This document shows positions 7,490 through 14,271 of a stretch of DNA of 23,099 nt, in pieces; positions within the stretch are counted from its first letter, which is position 1, and every line of letters begins with the position of its first letter. Position numbers and translations under genes: made by a program. The notes beneath the pieces were generated by a model. That model had not been told where the DNA came from and ran no database searches. It worked only from the letters and a program-made list of their open reading frames with translations. This DNA is from Methanobacteriota archaeon (GTDB taxonomy: Archaea; Thermoplasmatota; Thermoplasmata; RBG-16-68-12): the NCBI GenBank assembly GCA_005878635.1, contig VBLS01000115.1, positions 1 through 23,099 on the forward strand, given 5' to 3'.

Positions 7490-8701
7490 ATGGAGGACGG
7501 ACCGGATGCGTGCGCACATCTGGCGAGGGCGGCGGCGGCGCTTGCCGTGCTATCGCTTCTTCCCGTCGCCCTGCACGGATCTGCTCCCTCTCATGCGTCC
7601 GCCGTCCTCCCACCTATTTCGTCGCTCGTCCCTTCGGCCGATTCCGCCGGAGTCTTCCCGTGGTCGTCCCCTCTGTTCGCGGCGTTCCGCTACGACCGGG
7701 GGCAGGTGCTCGGCACATACGTCCAATTCGCCTATGATGATTCGAGCGGGACCGTCCGATCCGTCCTCGGGCTGGCCGGGGACGCGCCGGTCCTCTACAT
7801 CGGTTCGATTGAGATCGCCGGTTTCGCCCCGGCACGCGGGGCTTCCGCGCACGGTCCGACGTTCCAAGCGGAGGGATACCTCGCCACAATCACGGCCCAC
7901 GACGACCCGACCGCCCTCCTCGAGATTCGGACGGACGTCGCGCGCACGGCCGCGATCGAGCTTCCCGCGGGTGCGACGAACATCTCCGTCCAGACGGCTC
8001 CCGGCTCGTGGCCGGCCTCCTCGGTTTCTTACACAGTCGGCGACGAACAAGCTCGATTCCTCCTGGGGGCGGGCTCGTTCAGCGTCCAGGGGATCCGAGT
8101 CGTGGCGAAGATGGCTGATGCGGACCTCCTCGTGTTCAAGTCCGTGCCGCCGTCCGCGGAGAATCGCGGGGAATGGCTCGCGCTCCTCGATGCGATCGGC
8201 GCGGGACATATCGTGGCCGAACTCGACCTCGTGGCCACGGCGGACGGCGGCTGGGTCCAGAACGCGGTCCAGTACCGTCTCGGGGTTTCCGGGTGGGCGC
8301 TCGATGTCGAACCGGGCCACGCGTCCGTGCAGGTGGATTCCCTTCTGCCTGGGGGTGCCACGGTCCTGCTCGCATTCGATCCGGCCACGATGCCCTTCAA
8401 CGCGCCGACGGAACTCCAGATCCGAGCCAACGCCGGGGAAGCGAATCGGACGGAGAGTCCCCTCGCCCTCTTCTCGAGCGAGCCGCGGTCGCGCGGTGCT
8501 TCGTATTCCGTCCTCTCGTTCCCCGGGACAGTCGTCGCTCTCTATCTGCCATCCCTTGCGGCGGTCTCCATCGAAGTCGTGAGTTCGCGGCCGAATGCCC
8601 TTCCGGCCGGCCTCCAGGCGGACAGCGAGATCGCGATGATCGCGGCCCTCGCGATCGTGAGCGCGGCGGCGGCCCGCATGCTTCGTCGCAAGAATGAATG
8701 A
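7490..8701 (+). CDS. Exported, C-terminally membrane-anchored protein of unknown function
   Basis: I do not recognise the family of this 403-residue protein. An N-terminal signal peptide is evident at residues about 10-32 (HLARAAAALAVLSLLPVALHG). A large extracytoplasmic region follows, rich in V, A, S and G with alternating beta-strand patterns. A C-terminal hydrophobic helix (AMIAALAIVSAAAARM) ends in RRKNE, a stop-transfer-like tail. The protein is therefore expected outside the cell, held by its C-terminus. Cysteine is nearly absent from the exported part. ATG 7490 is chosen from the TATA spacing. It is divergent from the membrane-protein/regulator operon, which may control it (inference). 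Its stop lies 88 bases before the next gene. Confidence 0.75.
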   Translation: MEDGPDACAHLARAAAALAVLSLLPVALHGSAPSHASAVLPPISSLVPSADSAGVFPWSSPLFAAFRYDRGQVLGTYVQFAYDDSSGTVRSVLGLAGDAPVLYIGSIEIAGFAPARGASAHGPTFQAEGYLATITAHDDPTALLEIRTDVARTAAIELPAGATNISVQTAPGSWPASSVSYTVGDEQARFLLGAGSFSVQGIRVVAKMADADLLVFKSVPPSAENRGEWLALLDAIGAGHIVAELDLVATADGGWVQNAVQYRLGVSGWALDVEPGHASVQVDSLLPGGATVLLAFDPATMPFNAPTELQIRANAGEANRTESPLALFSSEPRSRGASYSVLSFPGTVVALYLPSLAAVSIEVVSSRPNALPAGLQADSEIAMIAALAIVSAAAARMLRRKNE

Positions 8702-8760
8702 GATCCGTCCACGGCCGATCGCACCGATTCGCGACCGTTCCCACTCCCGGTGCGCGCCTA

Positions 8761-8767
8761 CTTATAG
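8761..8767 (+). promoter_or_regulatory. TATA box of the small Cys/His protein gene
   Basis: CTTATAG within CCTACTTATAGCGG is a textbook archaeal TATA match, centred 26 bases before ATG 8790. It shows that this short gene has its own promoter and lacks a leader. Confidence 0.6.
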
Positions 8768-8789
8768 CGGCGCGGCATCGACTGCGCCG

Positions 8790-8993
8790 ATGGCGGCGGG
8801 CGACATCTGCGGAGTCCAGGGATGCGGGAAAGACGCTCGGCGATCTCTCTCTACCAAGAAGGTCAAGGAAGCTTTGCCGGATCTCAAACTGATTGGCGAA
8901 CCCCGACGGACCCATCTGTGCAAGGACCATTACCGCCAGTTCCGCAAGAAAACGAAAAAAGAACGGGAGCTCGACCGGGCCACGTGGCAATGA
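8790..8993 (+). CDS. Small putative zinc-binding protein
   Basis: This is a 67-residue basic protein with a likely metal site: C7 and C12 (CGVQGC) near the start, then C44 and H47 (LCKDHY), with H42 also near. The middle is a Lys-rich helix (TKKVKEALPDLKL) and the tail is highly charged (RKKTKKERELDR). Such composition suggests nucleic-acid or ribosome contact, but I do not recognise the family. ATG 8790 is placed by a strong TATA box 26 bases upstream; the open frame begins earlier at 8694, overlapping the preceding stop, but that part is Arg/Pro-rich and spans the TATA box. It converges on the PPC-domain gene 27 bases away. Confidence 0.7.
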   Translation: MAAGDICGVQGCGKDARRSLSTKKVKEALPDLKLIGEPRRTHLCKDHYRQFRKKTKKERELDRATWQ

Positions 8994-9020
8994 GGGCCTC
9001 TCGGTCTCAGAGCTTCGAGC

Positions 9021-9440
9021 TCACTCGAACACGATTTCTCGCAACCCGGTCTTCTCGTTGAATCGTCGATTGAAGTGAATCGAGTCGAACCGCTGAATCT
9101 GGATCTCGTTGACGACCGCGGTCTTGGCCCGGAACAAGTGGCCGCCGATCGCCGTGCGATCCGGGCGGCCCAGCGAGGCATGGAGGTGGAGGGGCGGATC
9201 TCCCCGAAGGGAAATGCTCCCGTGGAGGGCGAGGAGCTCGTGGCGATCGGGGAAGACGGCCTTGTCATAGCCGTTCGCTCCGAAGAAACCGATTTCGAAG
9301 TCCCGGAGCATCCCGATGCCCCAGAGGACCGCGCCGCTCTCCAACTGGTTCCCGCGCGCGGCCGCCTCGAGGCTCGGGAACAGATCGTCGCCATCCGAGA
9401 GTTTGACGAAGACGGTGTCCCGTTCGCGTCGTGATTCCAC
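9021..9440 (-). CDS. PPC (DUF296) domain protein
   Basis: This 139-residue single-domain protein matches the PPC/DUF296 fold first known from plant AT-hook proteins and widespread in archaea and bacteria as free-standing trimers. Key features are the central LWGIGMLRDFEIGFF block, the HLHASLG strand (H85, H87) and GGHLF (H101); these histidines resemble the metal site in prokaryotic members. The C-terminal strand VVNEIQIQRF completes the fold. It lacks an AT-hook, so DNA binding is uncertain. The start is GTG at 9440, with GGTGAG just upstream overlapping the stop codon of the nuclease gene, which ends four bases earlier. The gene is thus the last of a coupled three-gene operon with the zinc-ribbon protein and the nuclease. 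Confidence 0.85.
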   Translation of the reverse strand: MESRRERDTVFVKLSDGDDLFPSLEAAARGNQLESGAVLWGIGMLRDFEIGFFGANGYDKAVFPDRHELLALHGSISLRGDPPLHLHASLGRPDRTAIGGHLFRAKTAVVNEIQIQRFDSIHFNRRFNEKTGLREIVFE

Positions 9441-9444
9441 GAAC

Positions 9445-10401
9445 TCACCGAGTCAAGAGCGCTTCCGACTTGATCCGGAGGCGGCGCTCGACCGCCTTCG
9501 CAAGTTCCTTCGCATTGCTGAACGCCGTGTAGACGCGGCGAGGACGACACGTCGCGATGAAGTCCATCACGTCGTCGAAATCGCCATGGTCGCTCAGCGG
9601 GAACTGCGCGTCGACCCCGAACCGCCGCGTGAAGTCGAACATCGCACACCAGCCGCTGACATACGCGGTCCGGAGCCCGATCGACCCGATCCACGACACG
9701 CTGTCGTCGAGCGGAGGACGGAGCCACCCAGGGGGCAGGATGTACGCCCGCGGGTCCTTTCGCTCCGATTCCGACAAGGACGATAGCCGACGGTACCGCA
9801 GGTCGATCCCATGTCGAACGTAGATATCGGCGAGGTCCGCGATCCGGTCGGCGACCGCGACTTCGACGCCGAGTCGGTTCACGAGGGCGATCAGCTCCTG
9901 GCCTTTGCCGAATTCGTAGCCCGCGAGGGCGACCGGTCCGCTCGCGAGCTCCATCTCGAGCCAGTTCAGCAGGTCGGACTCGACCTCCTTCTTCGGAGGG
10001 AAGCTGTACCCCGGGCGTCCGTACGTCGCATCGACGATCAGGCTCTGGACGAATTCGGGCCGGGCCTTCCCGCAGGTCGCGCCGCCCTCCGGGTTGAAGT
10101 CCCCCGTGTAGAGGAGATCGTCGACTCGGACCATCGCGGAGCCGAACACGTGCCCCGCGTCCTTCAGCACGACGCGGAATCCGTTCAGATCGATTTCCTT
10201 GCCGAGGGGCAGCGCATGGCCGGTGCCGCCGCGGCGGACCTTGAGGACGTCCAAGGTCTGGGGCGTCATGATCCCGCCCGACGTCAGATGGTCCATGTGA
10301 CCGTGGCTGACGACGCTCCCCGGCGTCTTGCGCACGGGATCGAGGATGACTTCCTTCAGGAGGTCCTGGACGAGGAAGCCGCCTTCGTACCGGACGCGCA
10401 T
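9445..10401 (-). CDS. Metallo-beta-lactamase-fold nuclease (YSH1/COG1236-like)
   Basis: This 318-residue protein carries the full metal-ligand set of the RNA/DNA-processing metallo-beta-lactamase group: HGHMDH (H33, H35, D37, H38), AGHVFGS (H84), YTGDF (D101) and, after the cap region, SDHGDF (H272). VDATYGRP (about 123-130) is also typical. It is predicted to be a zinc-dependent endo- or exonuclease related to YSH1-type mRNA 3'-end factors or ligase-associated DNA exonucleases; sequence alone does not decide between RNA and DNA. It is shorter than archaeal CPSF proteins and lacks KH domains. The start ATG shares its A with the TGA stop of the upstream zinc-ribbon gene, so translation is coupled. 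The longer open frame to 10590 overlaps that gene and is rejected. Confidence 0.88.
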   Translation of the reverse strand: MRVRYEGGFLVQDLLKEVILDPVRKTPGSVVSHGHMDHLTSGGIMTPQTLDVLKVRRGGTGHALPLGKEIDLNGFRVVLKDAGHVFGSAMVRVDDLLYTGDFNPEGGATCGKARPEFVQSLIVDATYGRPGYSFPPKKEVESDLLNWLEMELASGPVALAGYEFGKGQELIALVNRLGVEVAVADRIADLADIYVRHGIDLRYRRLSSLSESERKDPRAYILPPGWLRPPLDDSVSWIGSIGLRTAYVSGWCAMFDFTRRFGVDAQFPLSDHGDFDDVMDFIATCRPRRVYTAFSNAKELAKAVERRLRIKSEALLTR

Positions 10402-10793
10402 CAGGACCTCCGGGTGAACACGTACCGCGTGGGCACGCGACGCTTGAGGCCCGTCCAGTACTTGCAACGTTCGCATCGATAGCCGAGGGTCACCGTGCCG
10501 CCGTACACCGTCATGTTCCGCACTTTCTTCAGGCGCTCCCCGCACACGGGACATTTCACGAGCGAACGCATCTCGGGGGTGTCGCGGCATCGGATCTCCA
10601 GGTTCACGAGGCCCGATTCGATCGCGAGGACCCGCAACCGCGGCTCCCCCACCCGGTACTTCTCATCACTTTTCAGGTCCTTCTCGACGAGGGCCTTCAA
10701 GCGCCGCTGGCTGTCCACGATCGGCCGCGTGCTGAAAATCCGATGGAGGGACTCCCGGACCCGAGCGTCGTTCGGGATCCGGTAGGAGGGCAT
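10401..10793 (-). CDS. Zinc-ribbon protein with helical N-terminal region
   Basis: This 130-residue protein has a C-terminal zinc ribbon formed by CPVC (C81/C84) and CERC (C107/C110). It is flanked by basic strands RRVPTRYVFTRR. The N-terminal 75 residues look like a winged-helix-type fold (RVRESLHRIFSTRPIVDSQRRLKALVEKDL). I do not know a name for the family, but this composition fits a nucleic-acid-binding adaptor. Its stop TGA overlaps by one base with the ATG of the nuclease gene, so the two products are probably made together and may work together (inference). A TATA-like CCTTAGTAGG (10824-10815), centred 27 bases before the ATG, overlaps the end of the PQQ dehydrogenase gene, giving the operon its own leaderless promoter. 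Confidence 0.78.
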   Translation of the reverse strand: MPSYRIPNDARVRESLHRIFSTRPIVDSQRRLKALVEKDLKSDEKYRVGEPRLRVLAIESGLVNLEIRCRDTPEMRSLVKCPVCGERLKKVRNMTVYGGTVTLGYRCERCKYWTGLKRRVPTRYVFTRRS

Positions 10794-10814
10794 CGGCCGC
10801 GAAACGGCCGCGCC

Positions 10815-10824
10815 CCTACTAAGG
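10815..10824 (-). promoter_or_regulatory. TATA box of the zinc-ribbon/nuclease/PPC operon
   Basis: CCTTAGTAGG on the minus strand is centred 27 bases from ATG 10793 and overlaps the TAG stop of the upstream dehydrogenase gene. The spacing matches other leaderless promoters in the window. Confidence 0.45.
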
Positions 10825-12060
10825 TTTCCGGGGTGGTGTACGTTCCGAGTCCCGCGATGGGAGAAGCCGACTCCAAGGATCGCCCCCGACGACGGTCGGA
10901 GCCAACGCCAACAAACCCATCATACCGAATCCCGCGACGGGAGTTGGACTCGCGGGAGCGGGGACCAGTCGGTAGACTCCGGACGACGTGGTGAGCCACA
11001 ACATTCCGTCGAGGCCCATCTCCACATCGAGGATTCCATCCGGCGCGGTCGCGAGGAACGTCTCGCGGATGACCCCGGCTCCGTCGGCGGTCAGAGCGAG
11101 CTCGTGGAGGCGATGATCGTTGAAGCTGCCGACGATCAGATGGCCTCTCGACGCGGCGGGGACCGTGGCGGTGTAGAACGCCGCGTTCGTCGGGACGATG
11201 ACCGGGGTGTAGGCGATGATGGGATCGAGGTACGGCGGCGTCCGGGCGATTCCCCGGACATTCGGCCATCCGTAGTTCCCTCCCGGGACGAGGAGGTTGA
11301 TTTCGTCGGAGTCCTGCGGTCCGTTCTCCGAGACGTACCCGGCGTGCGTGCTCGGATTCCAGGCGATCCCGAACATGTTTCGATGGCCGAACGTGTAGAC
11401 ATCGGCGTCGGCGCCCGGCCTTCCGACGAAGGGATTGTCCGAAGGCACGGCGCCGTCGGAATTGATCCGCAGCACTTTGCCGTTGGGCCCTGAGAGGTCC
11501 TGCGCGAAAGCGGAGTTCGCAGCGTCCCCCACGAGCGTGTACAGCTTTCCATCCGGGCCGAACTCGACCACGCCGGAATTGTGGATCGCGCTCGCCGCGA
11601 TGCGGTCCCGCATGATGTCCATGCCGCTTCCGACGGACCCGCTGCCGCGAATTCGGACGAGCCGGTTGTACACGGTCCCGTTCGCGGCATCGTCCCGGGT
11701 GTAATACGCGTACACGTAGGGACTGTTAGGAAAATTCGGATCGACGGCGAGGCCGAGGAGTCCTTGCTCACCCGAGGAGGCGACTTCCGGGATCGTGAAG
11801 AACGTCGAGTCCAGGATTGTCGTATTCCCGAGGACCTGGATGCGGCCGGTGAACCGCTCCGCGAAGAAGACCCGGCCGTCCGGGCTGAAGGCGAGAGCGA
11901 TAGGCCAAGGGAGCCCGGTGCGGACGGCTGACAGCTGGACCTGGTCACTGACCGGGGCTCCGGGCTGACTCACGGACCACCAGAGGACCGCGAGGCCCGC
12001 GGCGCCGACGAGGATCGCGACCAACGCCGCGACGAAGGCCAGACGGCCTCTCGTCTCCAT
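10819..12060 (-). CDS. PQQ-dependent sugar dehydrogenase (aldose/sorbosone type), membrane-anchored
   Basis: This 413-residue protein is a six-bladed beta-propeller of the soluble glucose/sorbosone dehydrogenase family, which oxidises aldoses with pyrroloquinoline quinone outside the cytoplasm. Evidence includes the N-terminal hydrophobic segment (8-30), PWPIALAFSPDGRVFFAER, EQGLLGLAVDPNF, the catalytic histidine H160 in IHNSG, GHRNMFGIAW, ENGPQDSDEIN, GGNYGWP, and the final DGILDVEMGLDGMLW blade. The HNSG has serine where HNGG is more usual. After the propeller comes PTPVAGFGMMGLLALAP, a hydrophobic stretch followed by Arg-rich residues, resembling a degenerate PGF-CTERM sorting tail. No PQQ biosynthesis genes are in the window, so the cofactor may be scavenged or made elsewhere. 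A TATA-like AAAATTAAGG lies 28 bases upstream. Confidence 0.88.
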   Translation of the reverse strand: METRGRLAFVAALVAILVGAAGLAVLWWSVSQPGAPVSDQVQLSAVRTGLPWPIALAFSPDGRVFFAERFTGRIQVLGNTTILDSTFFTIPEVASSGEQGLLGLAVDPNFPNSPYVYAYYTRDDAANGTVYNRLVRIRGSGSVGSGMDIMRDRIAASAIHNSGVVEFGPDGKLYTLVGDAANSAFAQDLSGPNGKVLRINSDGAVPSDNPFVGRPGADADVYTFGHRNMFGIAWNPSTHAGYVSENGPQDSDEINLLVPGGNYGWPNVRGIARTPPYLDPIIAYTPVIVPTNAAFYTATVPAASRGHLIVGSFNDHRLHELALTADGAGVIRETFLATAPDGILDVEMGLDGMLWLTTSSGVYRLVPAPASPTPVAGFGMMGLLALAPTVVGGDPWSRLLPSRDSERTPPRKP

Positions 12061-12082
12061 CGCCTCGAAATGGTCGCAACCT

Positions 12083-12092
12083 CCTTAATTTT
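12083..12092. promoter_or_regulatory. Shared bidirectional TATA region (PQQ dehydrogenase / uracil-DNA glycosylase)
   Basis: CCTTAATTTT reads as a TATA box on both strands (CTTAATTT / AAATTAAG). It lies 28 bases from the dehydrogenase ATG (12060, minus) and 30 bases from the glycosylase GTG (12118, plus). It is the only A/T-rich patch in the 57-base gap, so both genes probably use it. Confidence 0.5.
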
Positions 12093-12117
12093 CTATGGAC
12101 TGAGGGGGCCGACAATT

Positions 12118-12870
12118 GTGCGCAAATCTCCGAACCGAAAAGGGACGGGCGATCGAGATTCCCTCGAACGAGTCACGGCCCAGGTCGTCGACTGCCGCCG
12201 CTGCCCGCGCTTGGTCCGATATCGCCAGGAGGTCGCCCGCTCGAAGAGGGCCGCGTTCCGGGATTGGGAGTACTGGGGGCGGCCCGTCCCTGGCTTCGGA
12301 GACCCCGGCGCCCGGCTGCTGGTCGTCGGCCTCGCCCCGGCGGCCCACGGAGGGAATCGGACCGGCCGCGTCTTCACGGGAGATCGGAGCGGCGAGTGGT
12401 TGTTTGGCGCCCTTCACCGGAACGGATTCGCGAATCAGGCCGCGTCGGTCTCGAAGTCTGACGGCCTTCGGTTGCGCGATTGCTACATCGCCGCCGCGGT
12501 GCGATGCGCTCCCCCTGGGAACCGGCCCACGCCGGCGGAGTTCCGCAACTGCCAACCGTATCTCGAGCGCGAGGTGCGGCTCCTCTCCGCCTTGCGCGTA
12601 GTCGTCCCGCTCGGGGCGGTCGCCATGAACGCTTTCCTCCGAACCTGGCGGGCCATTGGTCACGATGTGCCGGTCCCAAAGCCTCGGTTCGGGCATGGGG
12701 TGACCCTCTCCCTGCCGCCGATCGAACTGGTTGCCTCGTATCATCCGAGCCAGCGGAACACCCAGACCGGCCTGCTCACGGAACCGATGTTCGACGGAGT
12801 ATTTCGGGAGGCGCTGCGTCTCTTGGAGGGAGGCCGTGAGCAGATTTTCTCCAGGGAAGCTGCGGGTTAA
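12118..12870 (+). CDS. Family 5 uracil-DNA glycosylase (UDGb)
   Basis: This 250-residue enzyme removes uracil, and often hypoxanthine or other deaminated bases, from DNA. Four cysteines suited to a [4Fe-4S] cluster are present: C26 and C29 in CRRCP, then C130 and C145. Active-site motif 1, GLAPAAHGGNRTGR (71-84), is diagnostic of family 5 and lacks the polar catalytic residue of family 4. Motif 2 is SYHPSQRNTQTG (H209). FTGDRSGEWL is also conserved. I prefer GTG 12118 because it is 30 bases from a TATA box and still precedes the cluster cysteines by the usual distance; the in-frame ATG at 12070 lies upstream of that TATA box. A 16-base palindrome begins at the stop codon. Confidence 0.92.
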   Translation: MRKSPNRKGTGDRDSLERVTAQVVDCRRCPRLVRYRQEVARSKRAAFRDWEYWGRPVPGFGDPGARLLVVGLAPAAHGGNRTGRVFTGDRSGEWLFGALHRNGFANQAASVSKSDGLRLRDCYIAAAVRCAPPGNRPTPAEFRNCQPYLEREVRLLSALRVVVPLGAVAMNAFLRTWRAIGHDVPVPKPRFGHGVTLSLPPIELVASYHPSQRNTQTGLLTEPMFDGVFREALRLLEGGREQIFSREAAG

Positions 12871-12884
12871 CCTTATTTAAGGTT
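12869..12884. repeat. Perfect 16-base inverted repeat AACCTTATTTAAGGTT
   Basis: Two 7-base arms flank a 2-base centre (TT). It begins within the TAA stop of the glycosylase gene and lies about 62 bases before the next ATG. It could be an operator for a dimeric regulator upstream of the cPGS-like gene, an additional TATA element, or part of a terminator. A second short dyad (GGGA-AAAG-TCCC) follows at about 12899-12910. Confidence 0.6.
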
Positions 12885-12917
12885 GATATCGCTTTCGCGG
12901 GAAAAGTCCCAAAAAGG

Positions 12918-12924
12918 CTTTAGA
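12918..12924 (+). promoter_or_regulatory. TATA box of the cPGS-like gene
   Basis: CTTTAGA, preceded by AAAAAGG, is centred 26 bases before ATG 12946. It gives that gene its own leaderless promoter and rules out the longer in-frame TTG start at 12883. Confidence 0.5.
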
Positions 12925-12945
12925 CGACCGGAGGCTCCCTCGCCC

Positions 12946-14268
12946 ATGGCGGTGCCGCGCCGCGTCTTAATCATGGGGGCCGCCGGAAGGGACTTCCACA
13001 ACTTCAACGTCATTTTCCGCGATGACCCTTCGGTTCAGGTCGTCGCCTTCACCGCCACCCAGATCCCCGGCATCGAGAGTCGCAAGTATCCCGCCTCCCT
13101 CGCGGGCCCGCGGTATCCGGAGGGCATCCCCATCTTCCCGGAGGAGGAGCTGGCGAAGCTCATCCCGAAGTTGGCCGTCGAGACGTGCGTCTTCTCCTAC
13201 TCCGACGTCGACTACGGCCACATCGGACATCTGATCGCCCTCGCGAACGCCCACGGGGCGGACTTCCTCCTGCTCGGGGCGCAGCGGACGATGCTCCAGG
13301 CGAACGTCCCGGTCATCGCGATCTGCGCCGTCCGCACCGGGAGCGGGAAGAGCCAGACGACCCGGCGGGTGGCAGGGATCCTCCTAGCCCATGGCAAGAA
13401 GGTGGTCGTGGTCCGCCATCCCATGCCGTACGGGGACCTCGCCTCCCAGGCGGTGGAACGCTTCGCGACCTACGCGGATCTCGACCGATACGAGACGACG
13501 ATCGAGGAGCGGGAGGAGTACGAGCCCCACATCGACAAGGGGACCGTGGTCTATGCCGGGGTCGATTACGAGAAGATCCTTCGGCAGGCGGAGCGGGAGG
13601 CCGAGATCCTCTTGTGGGACGGAGGGAACAACGACACCCCGTTCTTCCGGCCGAACCTCCACATCGTGATCGCCGACCCCCTCCGGCCCGGCCACGAGCT
13701 TTCCTACTATCCTGGGGAGACGAACCTCCGGATGGCGGATGTCGTCGTGATCAACAAGGTCGACACGGCGACGCCGGAGAACGTGGAGATCGTGAAGGGA
13801 AACATTCGCACCGTCAATCCCGATGCCGTCATCGTCGAGGCGGCGTCGCCCATCACCGCGGACGAGGCCCATTTGATCCGCGGCAAGAGGGTGCTCGCCA
13901 TCGAGGATGGACCGACCTTGACCCATGGCGGGATGGAATACGGCGCCGCGTATCTCGCCGCCCAGCGATTCGGCGCCGCCGAGATCGTCAGCGCGGTCGG
14001 CCACGCGGTCGGTTCGATCCGGGAGACGTACAAGAAATATCCGAACTCCCGGAAGGTCCTCCCGGCCATGGGCTATGGCCCGAAGCAGATCAAAGAACTC
14101 GAGGAGACGATCGACGCGACTCCCTGCGACGTCGTCGTGAGCGGGACGCCGATCGACCTCAGCCGCGTCCTGAGGACGAAGAAGCCCGTGGTCCACGTGC
14201 GCTACGAGCTCGACGAGATCGGCCATCCGAATCTCGAAGACGTCCTCCGGGACTGGGAGATCATCTGA
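12946..14268 (+). CDS. P-loop GTPase-like protein related to cyclic 2,3-diphosphoglycerate synthetase (COG2403)
   Basis: This 440-residue protein has an N-terminal Rossmann-like part (RRVLIMGAAGRDFHNFN) and a P-loop domain with Walker A GSGKSQTT (132-139). A Walker B-like ILLWDGGNND follows (221-230), then a guanine-specificity-like NKVD (270-273). The order and motifs match the COG2403 proteins related to cyclic 2,3-diphosphoglycerate synthetase, which ligates 2,3-DPG into the thermoprotectant cyclic form using ATP. Many COG2403 members are not proven to do this reaction, and the NKxD motif hints at GTP, so I give the family and not the activity. ATG 12946 follows a TATA box 26 bases upstream. 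It ends three bases before the convergent membrane-protein stop. No 2-phosphoglycerate kinase gene lies in the window. Confidence 0.82.
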   Translation: MAVPRRVLIMGAAGRDFHNFNVIFRDDPSVQVVAFTATQIPGIESRKYPASLAGPRYPEGIPIFPEEELAKLIPKLAVETCVFSYSDVDYGHIGHLIALANAHGADFLLLGAQRTMLQANVPVIAICAVRTGSGKSQTTRRVAGILLAHGKKVVVVRHPMPYGDLASQAVERFATYADLDRYETTIEEREEYEPHIDKGTVVYAGVDYEKILRQAEREAEILLWDGGNNDTPFFRPNLHIVIADPLRPGHELSYYPGETNLRMADVVVINKVDTATPENVEIVKGNIRTVNPDAVIVEAASPITADEAHLIRGKRVLAIEDGPTLTHGGMEYGAAYLAAQRFGAAEIVSAVGHAVGSIRETYKKYPNSRKVLPAMGYGPKQIKELEETIDATPCDVVVSGTPIDLSRVLRTKKPVVHVRYELDEIGHPNLEDVLRDWEII

Positions 14269-14271
14269 CCG

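Noticed and set aside
10402..10590. 63-residue N-terminal extension of the metallo-beta-lactamase gene
   Set aside because: It overlaps the zinc-ribbon gene completely, while ATG 10401 gives the usual family start and a TGATG junction.
12946..14268. Possible defence-system NTPase
   Set aside because: P-loop order and NKVD match the COG2403/cPGS-related family and no nuclease or effector partner sits beside it.
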